Assembly (NCBI GenBank): GCA_002694985.1
Contig: NZNS01000010.1
Location: 395,392-459,391, forward strand
DNA length: 64,000 bases
Direction of reading: 5' to 3'
Source: Parvibaculum sp.
GTDB lineage: Bacteria > Pseudomonadota > Alphaproteobacteria > Parvibaculales > Parvibaculaceae
Shown here: piece by piece, positions 33,422 to 41,505 of the stretch
Numbering within the stretch: position 1 is the first letter of the stretch
Layout of the letters: every line of letters begins with the position of its first letter
Translations under genes and position numbers: made by a program
The notes under the pieces: model-generated
Told to the model about the DNA's origin: nothing
The model's input: the letters and a program-made list of their open reading frames with translations, nothing else
Database searches by the model: none

Positions 33422-33889
33422 GACCTCGTTTACCCGGCCTAAAAATTCCGCCGTCACACAAACAATCAAGTCAGAAAAGGAACCAATATTCTCCCAATCC
33501 TATAACTCTCCTGCTGTTTAACAATCAAGGATCGGGTTGTCGCGACCTTTTTTCGCAATGTCACAATGAAAAAACTGTTCTGCATGTGGATAAATTCATC
33601 GCAGGACAGATAAATCCGGAGCCGACTACCTGCGCTTGAGTAAAAAGGAAGTCGTCGGGGAACCCTTCGTTTTCTCCTCTTCTTTGATCACGACGAAGTG
33701 CATGACGAATTTCAAATAGCCGCACCTCTTCGTGCTGCTGTTCAACGTCGCGAAAAATAGCTGCCGAGCCGTTCTATTGCCCGCTCCCCCTACGGCAAGT
33801 GCTGGCAGAAAACATGCCAGCGCGCCCGGATCAGTTCCTTCAAACGGCGATCTCCATGCCCTTGCCCTCTTTGGACATTCATTCCTCCC
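33422..33889. other. Long intergenic region upstream of mucR-like gene
   Basis: About 470 bases without a convincing gene. AT-rich tracts occur in the first part (33470-33610), as expected in front of a MucR/Ros gene which can silence itself through AT-rich DNA. A perfect DnaA-box 9-mer (TGTGGATAA, 33585-33593) is present, but one such match is close to chance expectation for this length. A minus-strand frame of 92 codons (33626-33904) looks non-coding. Confidence 0.4.
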
Positions 33890-33905
33890 TGTGATTTGAT
33901 TCACA
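33890..33905. promoter_or_regulatory. CRP/FNR-type site TGTGA-N6-TCACA
   Basis: TGTGA (33890-33894), six bases, TCACA (33901-33905) is the exact CRP consensus. It lies 105 bases upstream of the toxin-like gene at 34010. A cAMP-receptor-family regulator may bind here; no experimental support in the window. Confidence 0.4.
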
Positions 33906-34009
33906 CATCGATTCGCGCTTCGCGATGCTCGTTCGGGAACGATGCTGGCAAGCGGCGAAGGCGACGCGCCCTGTTAAATTACCGGGCTGCGATATTCAGG
34001 TTTGCGGGC

Positions 34010-34276
34010 ATGCAGGAAGAAACTCTCGAACGGCACATGACGCCTGCGGGCGAGCCCCTTGGCGATATCGAGTTTTCTCGCGCCGCCTACGATATCTTCC
34101 TGAAACTCGATGCCGATACGCGGCGCCTGATCGGTCTGGCAGCCCGTGCCGAGGGAACGCGCGAAATCGCGCCCGGCATTTTCAGTTCCGATGCAGGTCC
34201 CGGCCTTCGCGTCGTCTTCAGCCGCAAGGCCGACACCGCCTCCGTTCTCGCCCTCACCGGCTGGAGGGCGGCATGA
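34010..34276 (+). CDS. RelE/ParE-like toxin homologue
   Basis: 88 residues from ATG 34010. The order of elements (DIEFSRAAYDIFLKLDADTRRLIGLAARA then GPGLRVVFSRKADTASVLALTGWR, core LRVVFSRKADTASVLALTGWR) fits the RelE fold, with the final beta strands ending in a TGWR motif. RelE-type toxins cleave mRNA on the ribosome or poison gyrase (ParE). Its stop overlaps the next gene as ATGA, the usual toxin-first order of RelE/XRE pairs. The key catalytic residues cannot be assigned. Confidence 0.6.
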   Translation: MQEETLERHMTPAGEPLGDIEFSRAAYDIFLKLDADTRRLIGLAARAEGTREIAPGIFSSDAGPGLRVVFSRKADTASVLALTGWRAA

Positions 34277-35055
34277 CCTCGCACAAGCGCGATCATCAGA
34301 AAATCCTCGGGAGCGATGGCGAGACCCTTTTCGTGCTCGTGCCCGCCGCCGATTATGACGCGCTGTGCCGCGCCGCCGACGACATCGAGGATCTGCGCGC
34401 GGCAGGCGCAACGCTCGCGCTCGGCTCCGAAGGGCCGCCGCCCGTTCCCGCCATCGTCGCGCATCGCATTGCCGATGGCGAAAATCCCGTCCGGGTCTGG
34501 CGTGAATATCGCGGCCTCAAGGCGATCGAGCTTGCCCGCGCGGCAGCGATGAGCGCGCCCTATCTCTCCGAAATCGAGACCGGCAAGAAGGACGGCACCT
34601 TCCGCACCATGGCGGCGATTGCGTCCGTTCTTTCCGTCTCGCTCGACGATCTCGCCCCGCCCGCCGGCGAGGAAGATCGCCGCGCCCGCGAGCGCGCCGC
34701 ACTGGCCGACGGTATCCGTGCGCAGATCCGCAAGGTCGTCGCGCTCGTCACCGGGCCCTCCTCCTTCGACACCGGTGCGGTTCGCCGCACGGTCACGACG
34801 CTTGTCAGCGATGCCGTGACGCTCAAGGCGCAGGAACCTCACGCGGAAGACTGGCTCGGCGATATTCTCGAAGGCGCGCGCGCCATTCTCGATCTTGTCG
34901 ACCGTGCGGAAAGCGACATTATCGGCACCGCGCGTCAGGCGCGCCGCGAACTTGAAGAAATCGTCTCGGGTCCGGGCTTCCGCTTCACGGCGCCACCGCC
35001 TCGTATCGAACAGGAAGAAGAGGTCCGCTGGACGCCGCAAAGCGCAGCGGAATAA
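34273..35055 (+). CDS. XRE antitoxin-like regulator with long C-terminal extension
   Basis: 260 residues; ATG 34273 overlaps the toxin-like stop. N-terminal strand-helix ILGSDGETLFVLVPAADYDALCRAADD and ADGENPVRVWREYRGLKAIELARAAAMSAPYLSEIETGKKDGTFRTM (core NPVRVWREYRGLKAIELARAA and APYLSEIETGKKDG) are typical of antitoxins of RelE/XRE systems. Those are usually near 130-150 residues. Here about 120 further residues follow the HTH (RRTVTTLVSDAVTLKAQEPHAEDWLGDILEG, RELEEIVSGPGF), of unknown fold. The extension could add an effector or oligomer domain. Confidence 0.7.
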   Translation: MTSHKRDHQKILGSDGETLFVLVPAADYDALCRAADDIEDLRAAGATLALGSEGPPPVPAIVAHRIADGENPVRVWREYRGLKAIELARAAAMSAPYLSEIETGKKDGTFRTMAAIASVLSVSLDDLAPPAGEEDRRARERAALADGIRAQIRKVVALVTGPSSFDTGAVRRTVTTLVSDAVTLKAQEPHAEDWLGDILEGARAILDLVDRAESDIIGTARQARRELEEIVSGPGFRFTAPPPRIEQEEEVRWTPQSAAE

Positions 35056-35059
35056 ACCG

Positions 35060-36178
35060 TCAAGCCCCGGCGGCACCGATGTCCGCGGGCAGAACTTCAT
35101 TCGCCAGCGCCGCATCCCATGCCCGAAGCGCGAGGTCCGCGCGGTCCGTCGAGATCGTGTCGAAGAGTTCGCCGATCCGCTCCAGATCTTTCTTGTCCGG
35201 CAGCCCGCCCTGGCGCAGATCCACCGCCGCGACGATCAGGTCGCCGAATTCCTTGCGGTTCATCGAAACCGCCTTGGCGAAAACGGCAATCGGTTCGCCG
35301 CCATGATCGTTCAGGATACGAAACATCGTTTCAGGCCGCACATGCGCCTGCGCGGCCAGCCCGCCCACAAGCAATTCCGCCCTGTCCGGTCCCTTGTCGG
35401 CCAGGAGTCTGGCGAGGCGCTGCTTGTCGACAGGCACAGGCTTCCTCACCTGCGACAGTGCCGCATCGAGAGCGGCGTCGCCCGTCCCCGCCGCCTGAAG
35501 CACATCTTCCATCGCGGAATGGATGTGGCGGCGTTCGACCGTGAAGCGGTTCAGGATTTCGAGGCGCAGATCGGCCGCCACCCACCAGAACATCAGCTGG
35601 CCGAGGCGCACGGTCAGCTCCGGCCGCGCCAGCACTGGCGTCTGCAATTCGGGCTCGGCGGCGCTGCGCCGCGCCAGTATCTCGATGGCCCGGTAGGAAA
35701 GCCGCGCCGTGCCGTTTTTGAGCAAGCGGCTCGCCAGTGCCGTATCGCCCGTTTCGATCAGCACGTCGGCCACCGCGCTCGGCAAGTCCTTGCGGGCCGC
35801 CAGCATCTCGCGATGCGTCGCGCTGCCTTCGCGCGCGATATGGATGAGGTCGCCGCTCTTCAGTGTCTGCCCCTCCGAGAGAAGCGGCCGCGCGATTTCG
35901 ATGTCGTTGTCGAGCGCCAGCGCCAGCGCGAGTTCCCTTGGCGCGTCCACATGCTGCGAAAGCCGTTCGGCAAGGCGTACCCGCATCTGCGGATCGAGCC
36001 GGGCGGCCAGCGTCGCCAGCATGGAGTCGAGGATGCTGCGTTCCTGTGGCGAAATGAGCGAGGCGGGCAGCAGCGCGAGGTCGGCAAGGCGGCGCAGCAG
36101 CGCGTCCCCCGCCTGCACATTTTGGGCACGCGTGCTCAGGGCCTCACCCTCCGCCATTCTGTAGCTCTCGAGCGCCAT
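35060..36178 (-). CDS. DUF2336 domain protein
   Basis: 372 residues from ATG 36178; an upstream ATG at 36319 adds non-conserved residues. All-helical repeats resembling HEAT/armadillo units cover most of the protein (LALDNDIEIARPLLSEG, AREGSATHREMLAARKDLPSAVADVLIETGDTALASRLLKN, core DLPSAVADVLIETGDTALA). This is characteristic of DUF2336, common in alphaproteobacteria and of unknown function. It converges with the antitoxin-like gene with a four-base gap. Confidence 0.85.
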   Translation of the reverse strand: MALESYRMAEGEALSTRAQNVQAGDALLRRLADLALLPASLISPQERSILDSMLATLAARLDPQMRVRLAERLSQHVDAPRELALALALDNDIEIARPLLSEGQTLKSGDLIHIAREGSATHREMLAARKDLPSAVADVLIETGDTALASRLLKNGTARLSYRAIEILARRSAAEPELQTPVLARPELTVRLGQLMFWWVAADLRLEILNRFTVERRHIHSAMEDVLQAAGTGDAALDAALSQVRKPVPVDKQRLARLLADKGPDRAELLVGGLAAQAHVRPETMFRILNDHGGEPIAVFAKAVSMNRKEFGDLIVAAVDLRQGGLPDKKDLERIGELFDTISTDRADLALRAWDAALANEVLPADIGAAGA

Positions 36179-36331
36179 CTCATCCGTCCGGCTGGTTTTG
36201 TCCGTCCCTATCAGAGCATCCCCGCCGTTAACGGCGCGTAAAGCATGTGGAGGGCCTTCGCGCCCGATTTGCGGTTCCGGGGCACCCGCCCTATCCTTTG
36301 CGCCCATTCGCAACGCCACCGGAGCCCGCCC

Positions 36332-36625
36332 ATGCGCCTCGCGCTCACCCTCCTTCTCTCGCTCGCCCTGGCTGGTTGCAGCCTAGGCCGCAGCGAATAT
36401 GCGGATACGCCCGACTACAAGGCCGGCCATTCCGATGGCTGCTGGAGCGCCACCTCGCAAGTGCCCGGCGATCCTTCCACCATCACGCGCAATGACGAGG
36501 CCTGGAAGCAGAGCGAAGCCTACCGCGCCGGCTGGAAGGCCGGATACAGCGCATGCACGATCCGCGATCATTCCGGGTCCATGGGCATGCCCGGCACAAG
36601 TGAACGCGGCACCGGCGTTCACTAA
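36332..36625 (+). CDS. Small lipoprotein
   Basis: 97 residues from ATG 36332. The N-terminus MRLALTLLLSLALAGCSLG is a short lipoprotein signal with lipobox LALAGC. The mature part has DYKAGHSDGCWSATSQVPGDPSTI and YRAGWKAGYSACTIRD with two Cys and a repeated aromatic-Gly pattern, suggestive of a small exported protein. No family is named. The 5' end lies 20 bases before a second small gene; both probably form one transcript. Confidence 0.7.
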   Translation: MRLALTLLLSLALAGCSLGRSEYADTPDYKAGHSDGCWSATSQVPGDPSTITRNDEAWKQSEAYRAGWKAGYSACTIRDHSGSMGMPGTSERGTGVH

Positions 36626-36645
36626 CCCCCGCACAGGAAACCCGC

Positions 36646-36909
36646 ATGCGCATCATCCTTGGACTGATCCTGCTCGCCGTCATCGCCATCGCGATCCCCG
36701 TCATCTATTACGGCGAGACCGATCCCTGCCGCATGCTTGCCGTCGATATGGCGCATGATGCTTATGGCCCGCTCGCCGAGCTTGTCGGCAACGACCCGGA
36801 CGAGGTGCCGCCCGCGATGGTGAGTTCCATGCGCCTGGTCACGAGCCAGATGACGGCGCGCGAATGCGTGGACAAGCTCTGGGAAAACTGGACAGACGAC
36901 CAGGAATAA
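36646..36909 (+). CDS. Small exported or membrane protein
   Basis: 87 residues from ATG 36646 (AGGAAA upstream). An N-terminal hydrophobic segment (3-20, IILGLILLAVIAIAIPVI) is followed by DPCRMLAVDMAHDAYGPLAELVGNDPDE and ECVDKLWENWTDDQE, with two Cys. Acidic and helical; no domain recognised. Conserved operon-like spacing with the preceding lipoprotein gene is the only contextual clue. Confidence 0.6.
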   Translation: MRIILGLILLAVIAIAIPVIYYGETDPCRMLAVDMAHDAYGPLAELVGNDPDEVPPAMVSSMRLVTSQMTARECVDKLWENWTDDQE

Positions 36910-36927
36910 TCCGTTAACGGATCGCCT

Positions 36928-38097
36928 TCAAACGCTTTCCGGCTCGCCCTGGGGCGGCGCGGTGACGGCCACGGGGCGGCCGTCCTCATCCGCCGTTTCT
37001 TCCGCGCGCTCGACGATCTCGCGCCATGTCACGCCGGGGATATCCTCCACCAGCGCAGCGCCCGCAATCGCGGAGGGAAGCTGATAGCCGGGCTTTGCCG
37101 CACCGTCGAGTGTCATGCGCGCCAGCAGCACCGCCGTCTCCGCCGAATAGACATGCGTCTCCGGCGTTTCGAGCCGCGCCCGGCGAATGCGCCCGTCGGG
37201 GTGGCGCGCCTCGCCCCAGACAACCGCGCGCCCGTTGCGCAGTTCCGCCTTGCCCGGCGCAATCTTTTCCCTGGCGAGCTTTCGTTCGAGCCGCTTCAGG
37301 CCCCAGCCGCGCTTGAACAGGCGATGCGCCATCGTGCCTCGCTCCAGCACGCGCGCCACCTTCTCCGGAAGGACTTCATAGACTTCGAGCGTTGAATAGA
37401 TGCCGCGATGCCGCGCCGCCAGGGCCTCGCCGCGCCAGGGCGCGAGCCATGCCTTTTCCGGCTCTCGGCCGAACCCGGCCTCGATCGCCTTTTCGCCCGC
37501 GCACGCGGTCACGAACTGCCCGTTTTTCAGCGTCTCGCCTTCCTCGCGCATCGCCGCGACGAGCCATGCCGCCTCTTCCATGGTGCGTTGTCCGGCCTTC
37601 ACCGCCAGCGTCACCGCGCGCACCCCCGGCAATATCTGCGCAAGCCGCACCGACACCGCATCCGTCGCCGCAAAATCGAAGCCCGCCCCCGCCATCAGCA
37701 TGGTCTTCGCCTTGCCCGCCCTCTCGTCGAAAGCGGCGAGCGCCGCCACGCGCGCACGATCCGCCGACAGATCGATCAGATGTGTGCCCGTCGCGATGCA
37801 GGCAACGACAAGCGAGCGCAGATCGTCGCCCTCAAGGCGCTCGCAATTCACCACCACGCCCACATCGTCGAGCTGCCCGGCGATCCGCTCCGCATTGCCC
37901 AGCGTGAAAATGCGCGGTTCCGCCGGACCGGCGCCCTTGCCCGCGCGCGCTTCCTTTGCCAGCGCCGTCGCATGTTGCGCCACGCCCGCAATCGCCCGTC
38001 CGCCCGCGACATGCGAAAGCCCCGCGCGCCACGCCGTATGCGAGGTCAACGCGCCCATGAAGCCGTCGACGCCATAGACGAGTATCCGCGATTTCAT
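36928..38097 (-). CDS. Saccharopine dehydrogenase-like NAD(P)-binding protein
   Basis: 389 residues from ATG 38097. N-terminal Rossmann start SRILVYGVDGFMGALTSHTAWRAG (core YGVDGFMGAL, about 5-16) with NAD(P)-binding glycines, then VVVNCERLEGDDLRSLVVACIATGTHLIDLSAD (core CIATGTHLIDLSAD), typical of the saccharopine dehydrogenase family, including trans-acting enoyl reductase-like proteins. Substrate is unknown; no lysine-biosynthesis genes lie nearby. The extra N-terminal 58 residues of the longer frame are not conserved. Confidence 0.75.
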   Translation of the reverse strand: MKSRILVYGVDGFMGALTSHTAWRAGLSHVAGGRAIAGVAQHATALAKEARAGKGAGPAEPRIFTLGNAERIAGQLDDVGVVVNCERLEGDDLRSLVVACIATGTHLIDLSADRARVAALAAFDERAGKAKTMLMAGAGFDFAATDAVSVRLAQILPGVRAVTLAVKAGQRTMEEAAWLVAAMREEGETLKNGQFVTACAGEKAIEAGFGREPEKAWLAPWRGEALAARHRGIYSTLEVYEVLPEKVARVLERGTMAHRLFKRGWGLKRLERKLAREKIAPGKAELRNGRAVVWGEARHPDGRIRRARLETPETHVYSAETAVLLARMTLDGAAKPGYQLPSAIAGAALVEDIPGVTWREIVERAEETADEDGRPVAVTAPPQGEPESV

Positions 38098-38349
38098 TCT
38101 CTTCCCCAGCCGGGTCCGGCCCCGATCTGCCCGATCGGTTGTCCGGCCTCTCTGCAGCAAGCCATTGTTACGGAGCGGGCGGGCCCTTCGCAATGTGCAG
38201 CCTGCCGTTGAGGCTGTTGCGGGCCCGTTTCCGTGGCTTAGCGTTAATTTCCGGCATTGCAACCCGGCCAAAGATTCACAATATGCGTCAGGGCCCGCGT
38301 TTCCCGCAGGGTCTTCCCGTCTTCATATCCCCCAAAACGCGCGGCCCCC

Positions 38350-39273
38350 ATGCAGCCAGCCATCCAGATTACCGGCCTGTCGAAAATCTATCCCGGCGGT
38401 TTCCAGGCACTGAAGAATGTCGACCTCGACATCCGCAAGGGCGAGATCTTCGCGCTGCTCGGGCCCAATGGCGCGGGCAAGACGACGCTCATCAGCATCA
38501 TCTGCGGCATCGTCAATCCGAGTTCCGGCACCGTGCTCGCAGGCGGGCATGACATCATCCGCGAGTTTCGTGCCGCGCGCACGATCATCGGTCTCGTGCC
38601 GCAGGAACTCACCATCGAGCATTTCGAAAGCGTCATCGACACGGTGAAGTTCAGCCGCGGCCTGTTCGGCAAGGCGCCGAACCCCGACTATGTCGAGAAG
38701 GTGCTGCGTGACCTTTCGCTCTGGGACAAGCGCGACAACCGCGTGATGGAACTCTCCGGCGGCATGAAGCGCCGCGTGATGATCGCCAAGGCGCTCTCCC
38801 ACGAGCCGGATATTCTCTTCCTCGACGAGCCAACCGCCGGCGTCGATGTGGAGCTTCGCCGCGACATGTGGGAGATGGTGCGCGCCCTTCGCGCGCGTGG
38901 TGTCACCATCATCCTGACCACGCATTACATCGAGGAAGCCGAGGAGATGGCCGACCGTGTCGGCGTCATCAATAATGGTGAGATCGTGCTGGTCGAGGAA
39001 AAGAACGAGCTGATGAAGAAGCTCGGCAAGAAGCAGCTCGCGGTTCACCTGCGCGCACCCCTTGCCACCCTGCCCGATGCCCTGTCCAGCCACCCCGTCG
39101 AACTTGCCGATGATGGCCACACGCTCGTCTACAGTTTCGATGCGCAGGCCGACGAGACCGGCATTCCCGAACTTCTGAAAACGCTCGACGATCTCGGCAT
39201 CGACTTCCGCGATCTTCGCACGCATGAAACGTCGCTTGAGGAAATCTTCGTCAACCTGGTGAGGGCGCGCTGA
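38350..39273 (+). CDS. ABC-2 transporter ATP-binding protein (YadG-like)
   Basis: 307 residues from ATG 38350. ATPase motifs: Walker [10 protein letters not shown] (about 38-46), signature [16 protein letters not shown], Walker [17 protein letters not shown] and switch [14 protein letters not shown]. The C-terminal 80 residues form a regulatory extension ending in [13 protein letters not shown]. This is the type encoded with ABC-2 permeases such as YadH. No clear ribosome site is seen in front of the chosen ATG. It overlaps the permease gene by one base (TGATG). Confidence 0.92.
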   Translation: MQPAIQITGLSKIYPGGFQALKNVDLDIRKGEIFALLGPNGAGKTTLISIICGIVNPSSGTVLAGGHDIIREFRAARTIIGLVPQELTIEHFESVIDTVKFSRGLFGKAPNPDYVEKVLRDLSLWDKRDNRVMELSGGMKRRVMIAKALSHEPDILFLDEPTAGVDVELRRDMWEMVRALRARGVTIILTTHYIEEAEEMADRVGVINNGEIVLVEEKNELMKKLGKKQLAVHLRAPLATLPDALSSHPVELADDGHTLVYSFDAQADETGIPELLKTLDDLGIDFRDLRTHETSLEEIFVNLVRAR

Positions 39274-40040
39274 TGACGCTGAACTTTCATGCCATTCGCG
39301 CCATATATGTTTACGAAATGGCGCGCACCTTCCGCACACTGATGCAGAGCATCGCCTCTCCCGTCATTTCGACCTCGCTTTATTTCGTGGTCTTCGGCGC
39401 GGCCATCGGTTCGCGTATCCAGGAAGTCGACGGCATCTCCTATGGCGCCTTCATCATTCCCGGCCTCATCATGCTCTCGCTTCTCACCGAGAGCATTTCC
39501 AATGCCTCCTTCGGCATCTACATGCCGAAATATTCGGGCACCATCTTCGAAATTCTCTCCGCGCCCATTTCCGGCGTCGAAACGGTGATCGGTTATGTCG
39601 GTGCGGCGGCGACAAAGTCGCTCATCCTTGGCGTTCTCATCCTCATCACCGCGCGCTTCTTCGTCGATTACGAGATCCAGCATCCTTTCTGGATGACGGC
39701 CTTCCTCGTCCTCACCGCGCTCACCTTTTCCATGTTCGGTTTCATTCTCGGCATCTGGGCCGACAGTTTCGAACGGTTGCAGATCGTGCCCATGCTGATC
39801 GTCATGCCGCTCACCTTTCTCGGCGGCAGCTTCTATTCCATCAGCATGCTCCCGCCCTTCTGGCAGACGGTGACGCTGTTCAATCCGGTGGTCTATCTGG
39901 TGTCGGGTTTCCGCTGGAGCTTTTATGGCTCGTCCGATGTCGGTGTGGAACTGAGCTTTCTCGCCATTTTCGGCTTCCTCGCGCTGTGCACCGCAGGCAT
40001 TTGGTACATCTTCCGCACGGGATATCGCCTGAAGGTGTGA
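39273..40040 (+). CDS. ABC-2 type permease (YadH-like)
   Basis: 255 residues from ATG 39273. Six hydrophobic segments with the family start [39 protein letters not shown] (core [18 protein letters not shown]) and the loop [37 protein letters not shown] (core [14 protein letters not shown]). These define YadH/ABC-2 exporters. Together with the ATPase it forms a two-gene exporter with unknown substrate. A palindromic repeat follows. Confidence 0.9.
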   Translation: MTLNFHAIRAIYVYEMARTFRTLMQSIASPVISTSLYFVVFGAAIGSRIQEVDGISYGAFIIPGLIMLSLLTESISNASFGIYMPKYSGTIFEILSAPISGVETVIGYVGAAATKSLILGVLILITARFFVDYEIQHPFWMTAFLVLTALTFSMFGFILGIWADSFERLQIVPMLIVMPLTFLGGSFYSISMLPPFWQTVTLFNPVVYLVSGFRWSFYGSSDVGVELSFLAIFGFLALCTAGIWYIFRTGYRLKV

Positions 40041-40054
40041 ACCTTTCCCTCACC

Positions 40055-40142
40055 TCATTGCGAGGAGCACAGCGACGAAGCAATCCAGGGGCCGCTTGCT
40101 CCGTCTCCAACGCTCTGGATTGCTTCGCTTCGCTCGCAATGA
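40055..40142. repeat. Long palindromic intergenic repeat
   Basis: TCATTGCGAG (40055-40064) pairs with CTCGCAATGA (40133-40142) and GAAGCAATCCAG (40077-40088) with CTGGATTGCTTC (40115-40126), so the 88 bases fold into a long hairpin. This CATTGCGAG...GCAATCCAG palindrome is familiar from intergenic DNA of many alphaproteobacteria. It lies between two convergent genes and may also end transcription. Confidence 0.75.
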
Positions 40143-40168
40143 CGCGTCAAATCGTTGGACAGGCTCGC

Positions 40169-41332
40169 TCAAGCCGCCGCCTCGCCTTCCGGCCAGTGAC
40201 CGACATAGCGCGACTGCGGGCGGATCAGCCGTCCGACGCGTTCCTGCTCCATCACATGCGCCGTCCAGCCCGCAATGCGCGCCATCGCAAAGACGCTCGT
40301 CACCGCGTCGCGCGGAATGCCTAGCGCTTCCAGCAGCACCGCCGTGTAATATTCCATGTTGGTGTCGATACGGTGGCCGGGCTTCGCCGCCCGCAGCGCC
40401 TTCAGCGCCGCCAGCTCCACCTCGCGCGCAAAGCGCACGCGCTCATTGCCATTGGTCAGGATCGTCACGGCCTTGTTGAAGACATCCGCTCTCGGGTCGC
40501 GCACGCGGTAGACCCTGTGGCCGAAGCCCATCAGCCGCGCGCCGCCCGCGATTTTTCTCTCAAGCCAGGGTTCGATGTTCTCGCGCGTCCCGATCTCGTC
40601 GAGCATGTCGAGCACGGGGCCGGGCGCGCCGCCATGAAGCGGGCCCTTCAAGGCGCAGAGCGCGCCGACGACCGCTGAAATTGTCCCCGCTTTCGTGGAG
40701 GCGATGACCCGCGCCGTAAAGGTGGAGGCATTCATGCCGTGGTCGGCCACCGTCACCATATAGGCATTGAGCGCCTCCACCTCGGCGGCAGCGGGCGCCT
40801 CATCCCTCAGTATACGGATGAAGTCTTCCGCGTGCCCCGCGTGCCGGTCGGGCGCCACGGGAGATTTCCCCGCTTCCGCGCGGACCAGCGCTGCGGTTAT
40901 CACCGCCGCCGCACCAAGAGCACTTACCGGCGCGCGGATATGGGCGGGGATATCCCGGTCCGCCGCATCCTCGCCCGGCTCGTCGGCCAGCATCGACAAT
41001 CCGGTGCGGAGGCCTTCTGTGACGGTTTCGTGACGTTTCGATGACAGTAGCGCCGGGATATACCCGAATGCCGCCTCGCGCGCCCGTCCGAGGGCATTGC
41101 GTATCTCTGCCGCCGAGGGGGCCGGTTCCAGCCCCGCCGCCGCCCAGAGCGCGGCCACCGCACCCTCGAAATCGTGAGCCTTTACAAGCTCTTCCACATC
41201 ATAGCCCGCGACGATCAGGCGTCCTGCCTCGCCATCGACATGACTTAGCGCCGTTTCGGCGGCCACCACATTATCGAGGCCGCTGGCGGTCACGGCGGGC
41301 ATCTCGCTCTTCAGCGTCACGTTGCCTGACAT
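40169..41332 (-). CDS. Citrate synthase family protein, CitA-like
   Basis: 387 residues from ATG 41332 (GGAG seven bases upstream); ATG 41377 is the alternative. Active-site motifs: HGMNASTFTAR, GPLHGG (H233), GFGHRVYRVRDPRA (H272). The third catalytic position, Asp in most citrate synthases (NVDFY), is Glu here (NMEYY, E327), as in the CitA type of citrate synthase 2. The enzyme would join oxaloacetate and an acyl-CoA, but the specificity (acetyl or propionyl) is unknown. It diverges from a second citrate synthase fused to a DNA-binding domain. Confidence 0.88.
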   Translation of the reverse strand: MSGNVTLKSEMPAVTASGLDNVVAAETALSHVDGEAGRLIVAGYDVEELVKAHDFEGAVAALWAAAGLEPAPSAAEIRNALGRAREAAFGYIPALLSSKRHETVTEGLRTGLSMLADEPGEDAADRDIPAHIRAPVSALGAAAVITAALVRAEAGKSPVAPDRHAGHAEDFIRILRDEAPAAAEVEALNAYMVTVADHGMNASTFTARVIASTKAGTISAVVGALCALKGPLHGGAPGPVLDMLDEIGTRENIEPWLERKIAGGARLMGFGHRVYRVRDPRADVFNKAVTILTNGNERVRFAREVELAALKALRAAKPGHRIDTNMEYYTAVLLEALGIPRDAVTSVFAMARIAGWTAHVMEQERVGRLIRPQSRYVGHWPEGEAAA

Positions 41333-41451
41333 TTCTCGTCTCCTTCTTGTCGCGTTCGGAAAAGCAAGCACTTCCAATGGTTTGGTAGCTCGCCTCCGGT
41401 ACCGGCCCGCGCGATGCGGCGGGCCTTCTCGCCCTTGAAGCTGGAGACAGG

Positions 41452-41485
41452 TTGATTAGTGGTCAATCTTGATTAATCTAATCAA
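41452..41485. promoter_or_regulatory. Two dyads between divergent citrate synthase genes
   Basis: A perfect dyad TTGATTA-ATC-TAATCAA at 41469-41485, preceded by the related half-site pair TTGATTA...GGTCAA at 41452-41466, with the two units 17 bases apart. It lies 21 bases before the start of the HTH-citrate synthase. The AT-rich repeat in GC-rich DNA is the best candidate operator for that protein or another regulator. Confidence 0.6.
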
Positions 41486-41505
41486 TATATGAAAAAGAGA
41501 GCGTC

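Noticed and set aside
33585..33593. Perfect DnaA box TGTGGATAA as a possible origin
   Set aside because: A single 9-mer is near chance expectation in 64 kb; no cluster of boxes or AT-rich unwinding element with it.
33626..33904. Minus-strand frame of 92 codons in the region upstream of the toxin-like gene
   Set aside because: Composition unlike coding DNA of the window, no ribosome site and no recognised domain.
34895..36241. Plus-strand frame of 448 codons opposite the DUF2336 gene
   Set aside because: Antisense frame without family features; the minus strand encodes a clear DUF2336 protein.
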